A DNA stretch of 64,000 nucleotides, taken from positions 62,001 to 126,000 of IMG/VR virus record IMGVR_UViG_3300022188_000007; one strand, given 5' to 3'. Position 1 is the stretch's first letter. The number at the start of each line of letters is the position of its first letter. Position numbers and translations under genes: made by a program. Origin of the DNA: a virus. Positions 1-8,760 of this stretch are shown here, piece after piece. Under the pieces are notes generated by a model. That model saw only the letters and a program-made list of their open reading frames with translations, made no database searches and was not told the DNA's origin.

Positions 1-215
1 TAAAAGATCGTGATGGTAATAAATGTTTAAATCCTTATTGTGATTCACCTAATAAGAATGATTTAACTATTCATCATATTGATTATAATAAGAAAAATTG
101 TAAACCTAGTAACTTAATTACTGTTTGTAGGTCTTGTAATAGTAAGGCTAATACTGACAGTGATTGGAATAAGTCTTGGTATAACAGTATATTGTGTAAA
201 AGAGGTGCCGTTTAA
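1..215 (+). CDS. HNH homing endonuclease, C-terminal part (5' truncated by window)
   Basis: Only the last 70 codons are present, read in frame 3 to TAA at 213-215. The peptide shows a zinc-ligated HNH site: C-x4-C-type pair (CLNPYC), HHIDYNKKNC, then NLITVCRSCN and a Trp-rich end (WNKSWYNSI). It is a close relative of the C-terminus of the complete endonuclease gene at 3913-4785, with the same order of motifs and visible DNA similarity. Enzymes of this kind nick or cut DNA at intron-less homing sites and spread their own gene between phages. The stop codon abuts the ATG of the next gene, so it sits inside the late operon. Confident as a family member; its N-terminus and activity cannot be judged. 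Confidence 0.85.
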   Translation, partial: KDRDGNKCLNPYCDSPNKNDLTIHHIDYNKKNCKPSNLITVCRSCNSKANTDSDWNKSWYNSILCKRGAV

Positions 216-2882
216 ATGTCACTTAATATTACCCTAGATGGCTATGCTTATGATACAGATGTATCACTAGGCAATAGTGATATATACTATCAGGCTTATT
301 TTTATAATAATAGTACCTCTTCTAGTTCGTCTAAATGGAATGATGTAAGGGTAATAGAAAGTTCTGGGTATTGGAACTGTAATTTAGGTGATAGTGATTT
401 TTTAGGTCAAACCGGTGTCGTCTTAGCAGGTTCAAAAGTAGTACTGGTGTTTTGGAAAGGTGACCCAGATAGGACAGCTGACTGTGGAGTATTGACTGAG
501 TGGGGAGCATTTGAATTGGATATAACATCAGCATCCTTTTATACTAATGATATCCAAACTAAGGTTAATATAGCGCCTAATTTAGTATGGGCTAATAATA
601 TCCCAGCTCACGGCTACGTGAATACTACTTATACTATATCTAATAGTAGTACTGATGTACATGAATGGAATTTTACTGGTATATTGTCGCCTGGAAGCGT
701 TACTATGAATCATTGGTACACACGCTATGGCCAGGATATAAACAGCGTTAATAGGATAGAATATACCGATTATGTGTGGGGGGATAGTGAGTCCTCTTTA
801 GGATTAACTGGCACTACTAATGGTACCCATTCTTATGATACTGCTGGTACGTATACTATAGATATAGAAGTATTTGACTACTGCGGAGGCTCAATAACTG
901 ATTCAGTAGAGGTTGATATGTATTGGCATATACCAGCTCCAAATATAACTAGATGTACTGAGGTTGGAGCAACACAAGGTAATACTATATATCCCCCAGA
1001 TACAGAGGTTTTCTTTAAGTATGTAGGTACAGATGTAGATGATACTATAACGTCCATAGACTGGATAATACACGACAGTGGGGCCTATGGAAATACAGAC
1101 ACTATAGTTACTGTTAGTAGGGATGATATAATAGCTCATACTGCGGGCGAGGGTACCTCATGGGATGGGCATGTTGCTACACCAGGGGCGTTTACAAATC
1201 CAGGCACTCGTAATGTATCGATGGTGGTCCATTGGTATGACGGCTATCAGTCTCAGACAGTGACTTATAATGAGAATTTTACTCAGTCTACATTCAGCGG
1301 CCCTCCAGTAGCCAATTTAATATGTAATGAAGCTACTGGTAATAATGTTCCAATACCAAGTACTCTAGTGTCTTTTGACTACACAGGTACTAATCCGGAT
1401 TCTAGGATAACCGGTATTGATTGGAATATTAATGATGATGCCACAGATACTGTTATAACTAATGTACCTTATAATACTACAGTACATCATACGGAAGGTC
1501 TGGGGGGAAGTTGGTATGGAAGTTTATCTACTCCAGGGGCATTTTCTAACTCTGGTAGCCACTCTATAGCTATCAAGGTACACTGGAACGATGGGTGGGC
1601 TGATAGAGAAGTTAATTACAGTGAGAATATCACACAAGGGCTGTTCTCAGGACCGGTGCTTAGTATGGATCAAGTACCACCTAAGGCAGTAGTAGCTAGT
1701 GGAGTAACATTTGTTAATACATCTACTAACATTGATAGGGTAGGATTAAGTCTACCAGACCATGAGGAGTATAAGTGGGTTTGGGCTGATAAATTCTTAG
1801 TAGAGTCTGAATTAGACAAACCTTATGAGTACGAGTTTACAAAGGTGCCCACCTCAGCACAATGTATAGTTTATTTATATGCTGATTGGTCAGATGGGTG
1901 GTCGCATAAAACATCTTGGATAGATGAGACTGTAGTCTTTGATACTACTGTGACCGTTACGCCTGAAGACTGCTATTATAGTATTAATATAATAGGTACT
2001 TCTTCTGATGGTTCAGCTACTAGTTATAATTGGACAGTGTCCTCAGGTATATCTGAGACGGGCCCATGGGATGTAGTTTGGGAAAGCCCAACAGATATAG
2101 ATCAACAGCAAAAGACCTTATGTTTTTCTGCTACTGGTTGGTATAAAGTTACAGGGTATGTTAATGGTACAGGTGCTACCACTAGTGATTATGAGACTTT
2201 ATTAATTACAGAAACCTGCCCGGACTCTGCGGCTATTTACAATATATGGAATGGTACGGGTATACTAGATATAGAAGTAGATTGGCAGAGAACAGGAGCA
2301 GGGGTTGAGACAACTGCTTCTAAGTACAGAGGTACAAATGGATTAGATGTAATATACGACAAGGCAGACAGTGTAGTAGAATTTACTAGAACTACAGACT
2401 CTGATATTAATGATTATGACTTCTTATCTTTTTGGATTAATATTAGAGAATGGGATAGTAAGAAAGATGTTTATATTAAATTATTTTCTTCTAACTACAC
2501 TTATGGTACTACGTTAGGTTTAAGTAATTATATCAATACATCTAATATAAATACTTGGACAAGGGTGATGATACCTTTATCCAGATTCAATTTAAAGGCT
2601 CAATTTGCTGAGTTAGGCTGGCCTACATTAATTAATAGTTTAACTTTTGAAACAAAAGGCAACATTGACTATTGGTTAGATAATGTGGCGTTAAGCATGG
2701 GTTCTTTGGTTACAGTACCTGTGTGTCCACCAGACATGGAAATTGCGGACATAGGTGATTTGACTATGACAGCGCAGAATATAGGGACAGTACCAATGGT
2801 GGCTACTGAGCCTCCAGGAATAGAACCAATAACACCAGATGTTTCGGTTATTAGTCCTTTTCCGAAACCAATAAATATATAA
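216..2882 (+). CDS. Virion surface protein with Ig/PKD-like repeats and a carbohydrate-binding-like domain
   Basis: This 888-aa protein has no signal peptide or membrane segment. A PKD-like domain lies at about residues 115-245 and ends in a typical GTYTIDIEVFDYCGG strand. Two tandem repeats of about 120 residues follow (about 250-365 and 370-485). Each carries a D-W-x-I segment, a GxSW.G...TPGAF segment and a VHW.DG segment. A further Ig-like region precedes a jelly-roll-like domain at about 669-825 that ends in IDYWLDNVAL, a pattern common in carbohydrate-binding modules. Such proteins usually decorate capsids or necks and bind surface glycans. It lies immediately upstream of head-tail connector genes, which fits a head or neck decoration. 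The exact role is inferred; the domain types are read by eye. Confidence 0.65.
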   Translation: MSLNITLDGYAYDTDVSLGNSDIYYQAYFYNNSTSSSSSKWNDVRVIESSGYWNCNLGDSDFLGQTGVVLAGSKVVLVFWKGDPDRTADCGVLTEWGAFELDITSASFYTNDIQTKVNIAPNLVWANNIPAHGYVNTTYTISNSSTDVHEWNFTGILSPGSVTMNHWYTRYGQDINSVNRIEYTDYVWGDSESSLGLTGTTNGTHSYDTAGTYTIDIEVFDYCGGSITDSVEVDMYWHIPAPNITRCTEVGATQGNTIYPPDTEVFFKYVGTDVDDTITSIDWIIHDSGAYGNTDTIVTVSRDDIIAHTAGEGTSWDGHVATPGAFTNPGTRNVSMVVHWYDGYQSQTVTYNENFTQSTFSGPPVANLICNEATGNNVPIPSTLVSFDYTGTNPDSRITGIDWNINDDATDTVITNVPYNTTVHHTEGLGGSWYGSLSTPGAFSNSGSHSIAIKVHWNDGWADREVNYSENITQGLFSGPVLSMDQVPPKAVVASGVTFVNTSTNIDRVGLSLPDHEEYKWVWADKFLVESELDKPYEYEFTKVPTSAQCIVYLYADWSDGWSHKTSWIDETVVFDTTVTVTPEDCYYSINIIGTSSDGSATSYNWTVSSGISETGPWDVVWESPTDIDQQQKTLCFSATGWYKVTGYVNGTGATTSDYETLLITETCPDSAAIYNIWNGTGILDIEVDWQRTGAGVETTASKYRGTNGLDVIYDKADSVVEFTRTTDSDINDYDFLSFWINIREWDSKKDVYIKLFSSNYTYGTTLGLSNYINTSNINTWTRVMIPLSRFNLKAQFAELGWPTLINSLTFETKGNIDYWLDNVALSMGSLVTVPVCPPDMEIADIGDLTMTAQNIGTVPMVATEPPGIEPITPDVSVISPFPKPINI

Positions 2883-2898
2883 TACGAAGGAGAGCATT

Positions 2899-3903
2899 AT
2901 GATAGGTTTATCATTTACAATTGACAATATATCGACAGTACTTACCGCGTATAATCATATACAAATCGCTAAGTACACAGGAACAGAGTCTGATCAACCA
3001 CCAGGTCCTACAGATGACGTAGATAATTGGGTTACTATGTCAGGATCGGCTGAGTTTCCAATACCAATAGCTCTATCAGCTAACCAGTCTTTCTATCAAG
3101 CATATGACAATGACGGAGAGTATAATGATTGGTATAGCTCTAGGTATATCTGGATGACTACGGAGAGCGGAGTCAGTACTATAGACACTGCTAACGGCTG
3201 GTCCTCACCCATTCTGGGGGAGACTGGTGATCTTTACTATGACCCAGAGTTTCCAAAAGAAGTCAATTATGGTACAGCTGATCAACGTATTATAGATAGA
3301 ATAAGGATATATACCGGCGATCCTCTTTCTCTCAGAAGAGAGTATGGTGAAGAAGCTATGGCATCTATCCACCCTGATGGTAAAACCTATGAGCTTTCAG
3401 AGTCTGGTTGGCCAGTTTTTATAACTATGGGCGGTAAGGCTTTCAATGATACTTTAAACCCGTCAGTAAATGGTTATAGATATTTGAAGTTTCAAGAGTA
3501 TATAGATGAAATGTGCTCCACCTGTTCAGGTATCACAAGTGTTTGTGGAGAAGAAATAATAAAAGAAACCGTTCATGGAGTTGATATTTGGTATTATTCT
3601 TTCCGAGAGTCAGATCGTCAAATAATGAATGCATATGAAACATGCCCTGTGCCCTCACAATTAACTGAAACTACTGCAACTCCATCAGTTTATATGATAC
3701 AAACAGCTATAGATTTATTACGTAAAGAACTGATTGAAGATTCGACGGAATCAGGGGCAAAAATTCGTGATGAGGGTTCTTCATATGACCCCTCGGAAGG
3801 ATTAAAAATCAGAAAAGCTTTACTAGATGATTTAAAGAAGCGGTTAGATGAAATGATAAAAACTCTAATGATGCAATCTATTTCTGGGGTACTTATTGAT
3901 TAG
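2899..3903 (+). CDS. Probable head-tail connector (neck) protein
   Basis: The 334-aa product starts at an ATG with a strong AAGGAG 7 bases upstream. Residues 1-110 form a beta-rich, Ig/fibronectin-like region with many aromatics. The helical part from about residue 128 (DQRIIDRIRIYTGDP) looks like the start of a head-tail adaptor: a short helix, an IR..TGDP turn, then a mixed domain and a C-terminal charged helix (LLDDLKKRLDEMIKTLM). Its place as first gene of a connector, stopper, completion, terminator and tube series supports a neck role, probably docking on the portal. The family was not recognised with certainty; it could also be another neck or head-completion protein. Confidence 0.45.
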   Translation: MIGLSFTIDNISTVLTAYNHIQIAKYTGTESDQPPGPTDDVDNWVTMSGSAEFPIPIALSANQSFYQAYDNDGEYNDWYSSRYIWMTTESGVSTIDTANGWSSPILGETGDLYYDPEFPKEVNYGTADQRIIDRIRIYTGDPLSLRREYGEEAMASIHPDGKTYELSESGWPVFITMGGKAFNDTLNPSVNGYRYLKFQEYIDEMCSTCSGITSVCGEEIIKETVHGVDIWYYSFRESDRQIMNAYETCPVPSQLTETTATPSVYMIQTAIDLLRKELIEDSTESGAKIRDEGSSYDPSEGLKIRKALLDDLKKRLDEMIKTLMMQSISGVLID

Positions 3904-3912
3904 GAGTACGAC

Positions 3913-4785
3913 ATGAGTAAAAAATTAACAATTGACTATGTAAGAGGGCAGTTTAAGAAAGATAATTATACACTACTCAGTAGAGAGTATGTTAACGCCC
4001 ACACTAAATTAGATTTTGTATGCCCTAAAGGACATACAGGTGGTATTAGGTGGAATGATTGGAGTCAGGGTACCAGATGCCCTTATTGTGTTGGATTAGG
4101 TAAACCTACTATAGAAGAGGTTCAAAATTCTTTTGAGAAGGTAGGTTTTATACTTTTAAGTAATGAATACGTAAATAGTAAAATAAACTTAAAATATAAA
4201 TGTCCAGAAGGACATATTAATTCATTAAGGTGGGCAGATTGGCAACGAGGAGCAAGATGTAAAGTATGTACTAGAAATATTATAACAACACAGCAACGAA
4301 TAGATAAAAGTATTATAATAAAAAGTTTTGAAGATAGTGGTTGGAAGTTATTAAACTTTGAATATATATCCGCCCATAAACAATTTAAATGTGTTTGTCC
4401 TAATGGGCATGAGCAGACTAAAACTTGGAATAAATGGAGTAGAGGACGAAGGTGTAAGATATGTTCTGATATAAGTAATTCTGGAGGGAATTGTCATCTT
4501 TGGAAAGGCGGTATTTCTTTTGAGCCATACTGTGAAGCTTGGAAGGATAAGGAATATAAACAAGATATACGAGATCGTGATGGCAATAGGTGCTTAAATC
4601 CAGATTGTTGGAAAAAAGATGGTATGTTATCAATACATCATATTGATTACGATAAGAAGAATTGTAAACCTAGTAATTTGATAACAGTATGTCGTTCTTG
4701 TAACTCTAGAGCAAACACTGATAGACAATGGCATAAAGCCTGGTATAAAGCAATAATTAAAAATAGATATCAAAGAGAGGTTTAG
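3913..4785 (+). CDS. HNH homing endonuclease with three zinc-finger DNA-binding repeats
   Basis: This is a complete 290-aa gene. Three treble-clef-like repeats, each C-P-x-G-H...W..W..G.RC..C, lie at about residues 37-59, 97-119 and 162-184. Each is preceded by a [FY]....YxLLxxEYVN-type segment, so the N-terminal half is a modular DNA-reading array. The catalytic HNH domain is at about 218-265, with C227/C232, the H242-H243-I-D motif and C260-x2-C263. The family makes site-specific cuts or nicks and is mobile. The gene sits between the connector and stopper genes of the neck module with only 9 and 1 base gaps, so it was inserted without breaking the operon. Related copies exist at 1-215 and, collapsed, at 53008-53220. 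Confidence 0.9.
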   Translation: MSKKLTIDYVRGQFKKDNYTLLSREYVNAHTKLDFVCPKGHTGGIRWNDWSQGTRCPYCVGLGKPTIEEVQNSFEKVGFILLSNEYVNSKINLKYKCPEGHINSLRWADWQRGARCKVCTRNIITTQQRIDKSIIIKSFEDSGWKLLNFEYISAHKQFKCVCPNGHEQTKTWNKWSRGRRCKICSDISNSGGNCHLWKGGISFEPYCEAWKDKEYKQDIRDRDGNRCLNPDCWKKDGMLSIHHIDYDKKNCKPSNLITVCRSCNSRANTDRQWHKAWYKAIIKNRYQREV

Positions 4786-4786
4786 T

Positions 4787-5377
4787 ATGGGATATAGCGG
4801 AATAAGTTCTAATACAAAACGTAGGTACAGAAAAGCCATGAAGAAGGTCATCAAAACTTTAAGCCGAAAGATTGTTGTTTATAAACAACCTTTAAAGGCG
4901 GAATGTCCTAATTGCTATTATGATAAGTTAACTGATAGTTCCACAGGCAAATGTAAATGGACTGCGTTGGAGGCTAGAAATAAACAGATAGAGATAGGAT
5001 TAGACAAGGAGCTTCGTTACAAATTCTTCAAGGTGGGTAGGTGCCCAATATGTAAAGGTAAGGGTTACTTAGAAACTCCTAGAAAGGTCTGGATTGATTG
5101 TTTGATTATTTGGAATCCTAATAACCGTAACAGTGTGTCATATACTCCTGCTGGAACTGAAGGATCTACCATAGTTGAATTAAAATCAGATACAAGACAC
5201 TTTGAGTTATTTAAAAACTGTGATAAGTTAACTATTGATGGTATTACTTGTAGATTATCTAAGCCCCCTATATTGAGAGGGTTAGGTAATCAAACTGTTT
5301 TAATAATAACAGCTTTCACTACTGATAAGGCTAGTATTGATAGTAATGAAATACTAAAGAATTATTCAGGAGACTAA
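4787..5377 (+). CDS. Probable head-closure (stopper) protein with zinc-binding knuckles
   Basis: The product is 196 aa, with the start one base after the upstream stop and an AGAGAGG ribosome site. Two CxxC knuckles, C40-P-N-C43 and C86-P-I-C89-K-G-K-G, probably bind one zinc. The C-terminal half is a small beta domain (strands around LTIDGITCRL and NQTVLIITAFTTD) typical in look of phage head-closure proteins. Gene order (connector, this gene, completion, terminator, tube) agrees. The zinc motif is direct from sequence; the stopper role rests mainly on position. Confidence 0.45.
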   Translation: MGYSGISSNTKRRYRKAMKKVIKTLSRKIVVYKQPLKAECPNCYYDKLTDSSTGKCKWTALEARNKQIEIGLDKELRYKFFKVGRCPICKGKGYLETPRKVWIDCLIIWNPNNRNSVSYTPAGTEGSTIVELKSDTRHFELFKNCDKLTIDGITCRLSKPPILRGLGNQTVLIITAFTTDKASIDSNEILKNYSGD

Positions 5378-5994
5378 TGAATAGAATATTTAGAGAATCT
5401 CGTAAACATATAACTACTAGATTAGAACAATCACTAGAAGTTCAGGTTGAAGTCATCAAAGAAATTATTATGGATGCCTATGATAGTTTGTCTGTCAAAG
5501 TAAGCGATCCAAAAAGTAAGACCAATCCTGAGATGTTTAGGGACCGATTCAAAGAGAGATTAGAGATTTTTGAATATTTATATAAGAGTGGAGAAGTTAC
5601 AGAATTAATTTTACCTGCATTAGATAATTTTAATTTTACAGGTATACCTATAGTGGAACAGATACTAGAGGGGACGGTTGGTACTTTTGTAGAAATTTCT
5701 CATGAAGATCTTACTAAACTTACAGGTAAATCTACCATTAATAATGAACCTATAGATCCTACAGTTACTAAACAAAAGAGGGTCTACCTAGTAAAATATG
5801 ATGATAAAATAAGACGGGGTGAAAAAAATATTTTAAAGAAAAAATTAATAAAGTTTTCTTTCTCCAACACACCTGCTTTAGATGCTACTGTCTTTGGGCC
5901 GGCAGAAGAGTATGTGGATAGTAATATAGAAAAGTGGATAGAAGGTACATTGAAGATAAGTATAAAAGAAATCTCACAAAAGTATGGGGTATAA
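5377..5994 (+). CDS. Putative tail-completion / neck protein
   Basis: This 205-aa protein has an N-terminal helix rich in charged residues, a helical middle, and a C-terminal strand/helix pair. No catalytic motif or membrane segment was seen. Its ATG overlaps the upstream TAA by one base (TAATG), implying translational coupling, and its own end overlaps the next gene. The position between a stopper-like gene and a terminator-like gene suggests a neck or tail-completion role, but I do not recognise the family from sequence alone. Confidence 0.4.
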   Translation: MNRIFRESRKHITTRLEQSLEVQVEVIKEIIMDAYDSLSVKVSDPKSKTNPEMFRDRFKERLEIFEYLYKSGEVTELILPALDNFNFTGIPIVEQILEGTVGTFVEISHEDLTKLTGKSTINNEPIDPTVTKQKRVYLVKYDDKIRRGEKNILKKKLIKFSFSNTPALDATVFGPAEEYVDSNIEKWIEGTLKISIKEISQKYGV

Positions 5995-6967
5995 TATGAA
6001 AAATTTAAGAAAAGAAGATTTAAGTTTGTATCGTTATATAAAGGATACAGTTCTAAGAGACTTTATAGAAAAAGAAGAAATGGTGCCTTTAGAGTTACTA
6101 ACCGAATTATCATGTAATGGGAGTTATGTTTATCAAGCGCAATCTCCACTGGAACCTTCCCCAATTGATAGGGGTAGAGGGTGGGTGTTCTTTGATTGCC
6201 CAGCGTACGATGATAATGGTGATTGTATATATTCTACTGATAATTGTATCTCTGAATTTGTAACAGTTACAGGTACTGACTATGGTAATACTATATCAGG
6301 TACTGAATACCCAGGCAATCCTTGTACAGGTACCCCTGAGCAATCTAATAGGGTGGTACTGTATGATGAGAATCTAGTTGTTATATCCGGCACACCTTAT
6401 TTAGTAGATTACACAGATGGTAGAATTATAATGGAAACCAATACAGTAGTACCTAAGTACATAGACTACTATTGGAATTATATAAGTGTTGTAGATGAGT
6501 GGGCTTCTATTGAAGCTTCAGAACCACCGGTTGTAGTAATAGACACTAGTGGTACTGATAAGGAAGGTTATCAATTAGGTGGCGGAAAAAAAGTTAAAAG
6601 GAAAGCAGAAATACATGTTTTTGCTGGAAATACTTCTGAACGTAACGATATTATAGAGACCATTCATGATGGCCTATATAATAAGTCAGCACCGGTTTAT
6701 AATTTTGCTACTGGGGATGTGTTAGACTATGACGGAACTTTTTATGGTCGAAAATATACCTCCAATAAACTAACCTCCTTATTTAATAGAACGTCTTTAA
6801 ATGATTTAGGTCAGCTTCATGGAGGAATGACTTTTAATAAAGTCTCGTCCAGGCATGTTAATTTACCGTTATTAATGTCTAGGGATCGTGGAGAAGTAAT
6901 GTTAAGTGATCTAAATGCTTACAGATCTAGAATAAGTTTTGAAATAGAAACTTATACAAGAAAATAA
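5984..6967 (+). CDS. Probable tail terminator / tail completion protein
   Basis: This protein is up to 327 aa. Two starts are possible: ATG at 5984, overlapping the upstream gene by 11 bases, and ATG at 5996, which has a GGGG-containing ribosome site six bases upstream and may be the real one. An N-terminal helical segment (LSLYRYIKDTVLRDFI) is followed by a Thr/Gly-rich insertion at about residues 85-115 carrying SGTEYPG. The rest is a mixed domain with GGGKKVKRKAEIHVFAGN and a helix (SERNDIIETIHDGLYNK). The IHVFAG...R..I...I pattern and its position directly before the tube gene fit terminator proteins that cap the tail tube at the head side. Confidence 0.5.
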   Translation: MGYNMKNLRKEDLSLYRYIKDTVLRDFIEKEEMVPLELLTELSCNGSYVYQAQSPLEPSPIDRGRGWVFFDCPAYDDNGDCIYSTDNCISEFVTVTGTDYGNTISGTEYPGNPCTGTPEQSNRVVLYDENLVVISGTPYLVDYTDGRIIMETNTVVPKYIDYYWNYISVVDEWASIEASEPPVVVIDTSGTDKEGYQLGGGKKVKRKAEIHVFAGNTSERNDIIETIHDGLYNKSAPVYNFATGDVLDYDGTFYGRKYTSNKLTSLFNRTSLNDLGQLHGGMTFNKVSSRHVNLPLLMSRDRGEVMLSDLNAYRSRISFEIETYTRK

Positions 6968-7075
6968 GGACAGGCTCGTTGCTGGTGAGATAGCCTCATT
7001 AATCCAGTGATGAGAGGACGTTTTAACTACCAACCTGAGTGCTATTTAAAAAAATAACAGGAGGAAAGAATAAAT
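6968..7075. promoter_or_regulatory. Structured leader before the tail tube gene
   Basis: This 108-base gap is one of the longest in the window. It holds a hairpin, CCTCAT (6994-6999) against ATGAGAGG (7010-7017). An alternative stem, GGCTC (6973-6977) against GAG..AGCC (6987-6995), shares two bases with the first, so the two are mutually exclusive. It ends in an AGGAGG ribosome site (7061-7066) before the tube ATG. It may set high expression of the tube gene through RNA stability, processing or a promoter. No tRNA-like T-loop was found. Confidence 0.3.
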
Positions 7076-8674
7076 ATGGCACGTAATAGAATAATTTATG
7101 CTTCACAATCCGTATGGGTTGATGGTGAAGTACTTTATAGAGTACAGTCTCTAGGTACAACTACATCTTTCACATCTGAGGATATCTTTGAGCTTGGTCA
7201 CCTTGATATTATCGATGTTGTTGATGATGTACCTGCAGTAACTGTAACTTTGAACACCAATGATTTTGGTGACGTAAAAACATTCGCTAAACTAGCACAA
7301 GTGGCTCCAGCAAAAATTGCTATGGACGCTACTGCTGATATAACTAATGCTAATCTTATTGCAAATGGAACTTATATGCATGGGGTGGCGCTAGCTGATT
7401 TCGCAGTAACTTGTGGTAATCTTACCGGTGTTACTTTATGGGCGCCAGTTCAGGACGAGTGTTCTATTGGTACTTTGGCTAATAACATTGATCAAACTTT
7501 GTTTCTCGATGAAGTGTATATCAATAGTCTGGAATACAGCTATACAACTGGAGCTAACGCTACAGAGAATTATGGCGCGGAAACAGACAATAAAATGTGG
7601 TTACTGAATGATGGTAGGTTTGTCAATTTTGAATCAACAATTTCAGGTTCTATGGCAGATACTGATGTTACTAATGCACTTAATGCTACCCATATAGGTA
7701 ATGGTTACGTCGAACTTAGTTTAGGGGCAGGTGTAATTGCTGACCTTTCAACAGGTTTAGGTTTTTTGAGAAAAGATAACAATGGAGTTTCAGCCGTCAC
7801 TCATTATAATATGGTAGCTGGAACCGCTGAAAATGTAGCAGTTGTAGCAGGAGTAGCAGCAGCTGTTGATACTTATGTTTATAATTCTACAGGACATCTA
7901 ATTTATTTCCCAACAGGGCCTAATGCTCCAGTGCTTGGGGATGTTCTTGCAGTTGTTTACTCAGCTGATGCCTATTCAGCAGCGATGAATAATTACTTTG
8001 TACCTCTAACAGAGGAAACTACTAGACCTGATGCCGTAGGCGCATTAAGACAGGGCCAAGTAGAAGTATACATTGTTGATCCAGACTCTAGTGCAGTTGA
8101 TTATGATAATGCTTGGAGATTAACTGGTGCTACTATCTCTACTGACCTTACTCGTGAACCCCTTGCGGAGCTCGGGCACTTGGGTCCTTATGATAGACCA
8201 CTTACTCTACCTATTCCAATTACTATGAGTATTGATACTACTGCTGGTGACTTGGAAAACTGGGCCAAGTTTGCAGGAAAACTGGTCGACTATGATGCAA
8301 CGACTATCCAATCTATAGATCTTACAGATCTTATGACTAAAGATAATCTGACTCTAGTTGTTAAAGTTTTTGAACAAACTGATGAAGAAGCTGGTGGGGC
8401 TACTGGTGCAGGACGTAAAGTTCTTACAGGCAGTGATATGATTGGCGACGAATATTTTCTTGACGGTACAATGACAACGTATAGCGCACTCGATCAAGAG
8501 TATGCACTTAAAACTATAGTTGTTAAAAACCTTAAGATCACCGATGAGGGTATGACCCTTGACGTTGGTTCTAATGCAACACAGACATTTGGTTTCAAAT
8601 CCAGTAATGACCTGTACGTAGTTAAAGGTGATATATCTTACGCTAACGTTAATGCTATCATGCGTAATGCTTAA
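7076..8674 (+). CDS. Major tail tube protein with duplicated tube domain
   Basis: This 532-aa protein contains two copies of a tail-tube-type domain. The first carries ELGHL at residues 39-43 and the second at 365-369. Both copies continue with aligned D..P, T..T, a G-D pair and a [FW]AKxA helix (TFAKLA and NWAKFA). The first copy later shows the typical SLEYSYTTGANATE strand and the second the VVKNLKI..EG strand. A 120-160 residue beta-rich insertion lies between. Fused double-tube proteins are known from T5 (pb6), where trimers replace hexamers to build the tube. The gene has a strong AGGAGG site, its own leader and a hairpin downstream, fitting a highly expressed major virion protein. No sheath gene adjoins it. 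Confidence 0.75.
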   Translation: MARNRIIYASQSVWVDGEVLYRVQSLGTTTSFTSEDIFELGHLDIIDVVDDVPAVTVTLNTNDFGDVKTFAKLAQVAPAKIAMDATADITNANLIANGTYMHGVALADFAVTCGNLTGVTLWAPVQDECSIGTLANNIDQTLFLDEVYINSLEYSYTTGANATENYGAETDNKMWLLNDGRFVNFESTISGSMADTDVTNALNATHIGNGYVELSLGAGVIADLSTGLGFLRKDNNGVSAVTHYNMVAGTAENVAVVAGVAAAVDTYVYNSTGHLIYFPTGPNAPVLGDVLAVVYSADAYSAAMNNYFVPLTEETTRPDAVGALRQGQVEVYIVDPDSSAVDYDNAWRLTGATISTDLTREPLAELGHLGPYDRPLTLPIPITMSIDTTAGDLENWAKFAGKLVDYDATTIQSIDLTDLMTKDNLTLVVKVFEQTDEEAGGATGAGRKVLTGSDMIGDEYFLDGTMTTYSALDQEYALKTIVVKNLKITDEGMTLDVGSNATQTFGFKSSNDLYVVKGDISYANVNAIMRNA

Positions 8675-8692
8675 TTAGAAAGACAATATATT

Positions 8693-8726
8693 AAGAAGGG
8701 AGGGGGATTTCCCCCCTCCTATTCTT
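8693..8726 (+). terminator. Strong hairpin after the tail tube gene
   Basis: An AAGAAGGGAGGGGG arm (8693-8706) faces a CCCCCCTCCTATTCTT arm (8711-8726) across an ATTT loop. It has a GC core of five pairs and one or two bulges. No clean U-tract follows, so it may be a partial terminator or an mRNA-end stabiliser rather than a full stop. It would lower expression of the chaperone and tape-measure genes relative to the tube. Confidence 0.6.
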
Positions 8727-8760
8727 AGGACAAGAATATGACTAAAGGAAGGTAAAGGCT

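Noticed and set aside
6968-7075. Possible tRNA or other known RNA gene in the leader before the tube gene
   Set aside because: No T-loop consensus, no acceptor stem and no cloverleaf could be drawn. Only two short alternative stems are present.
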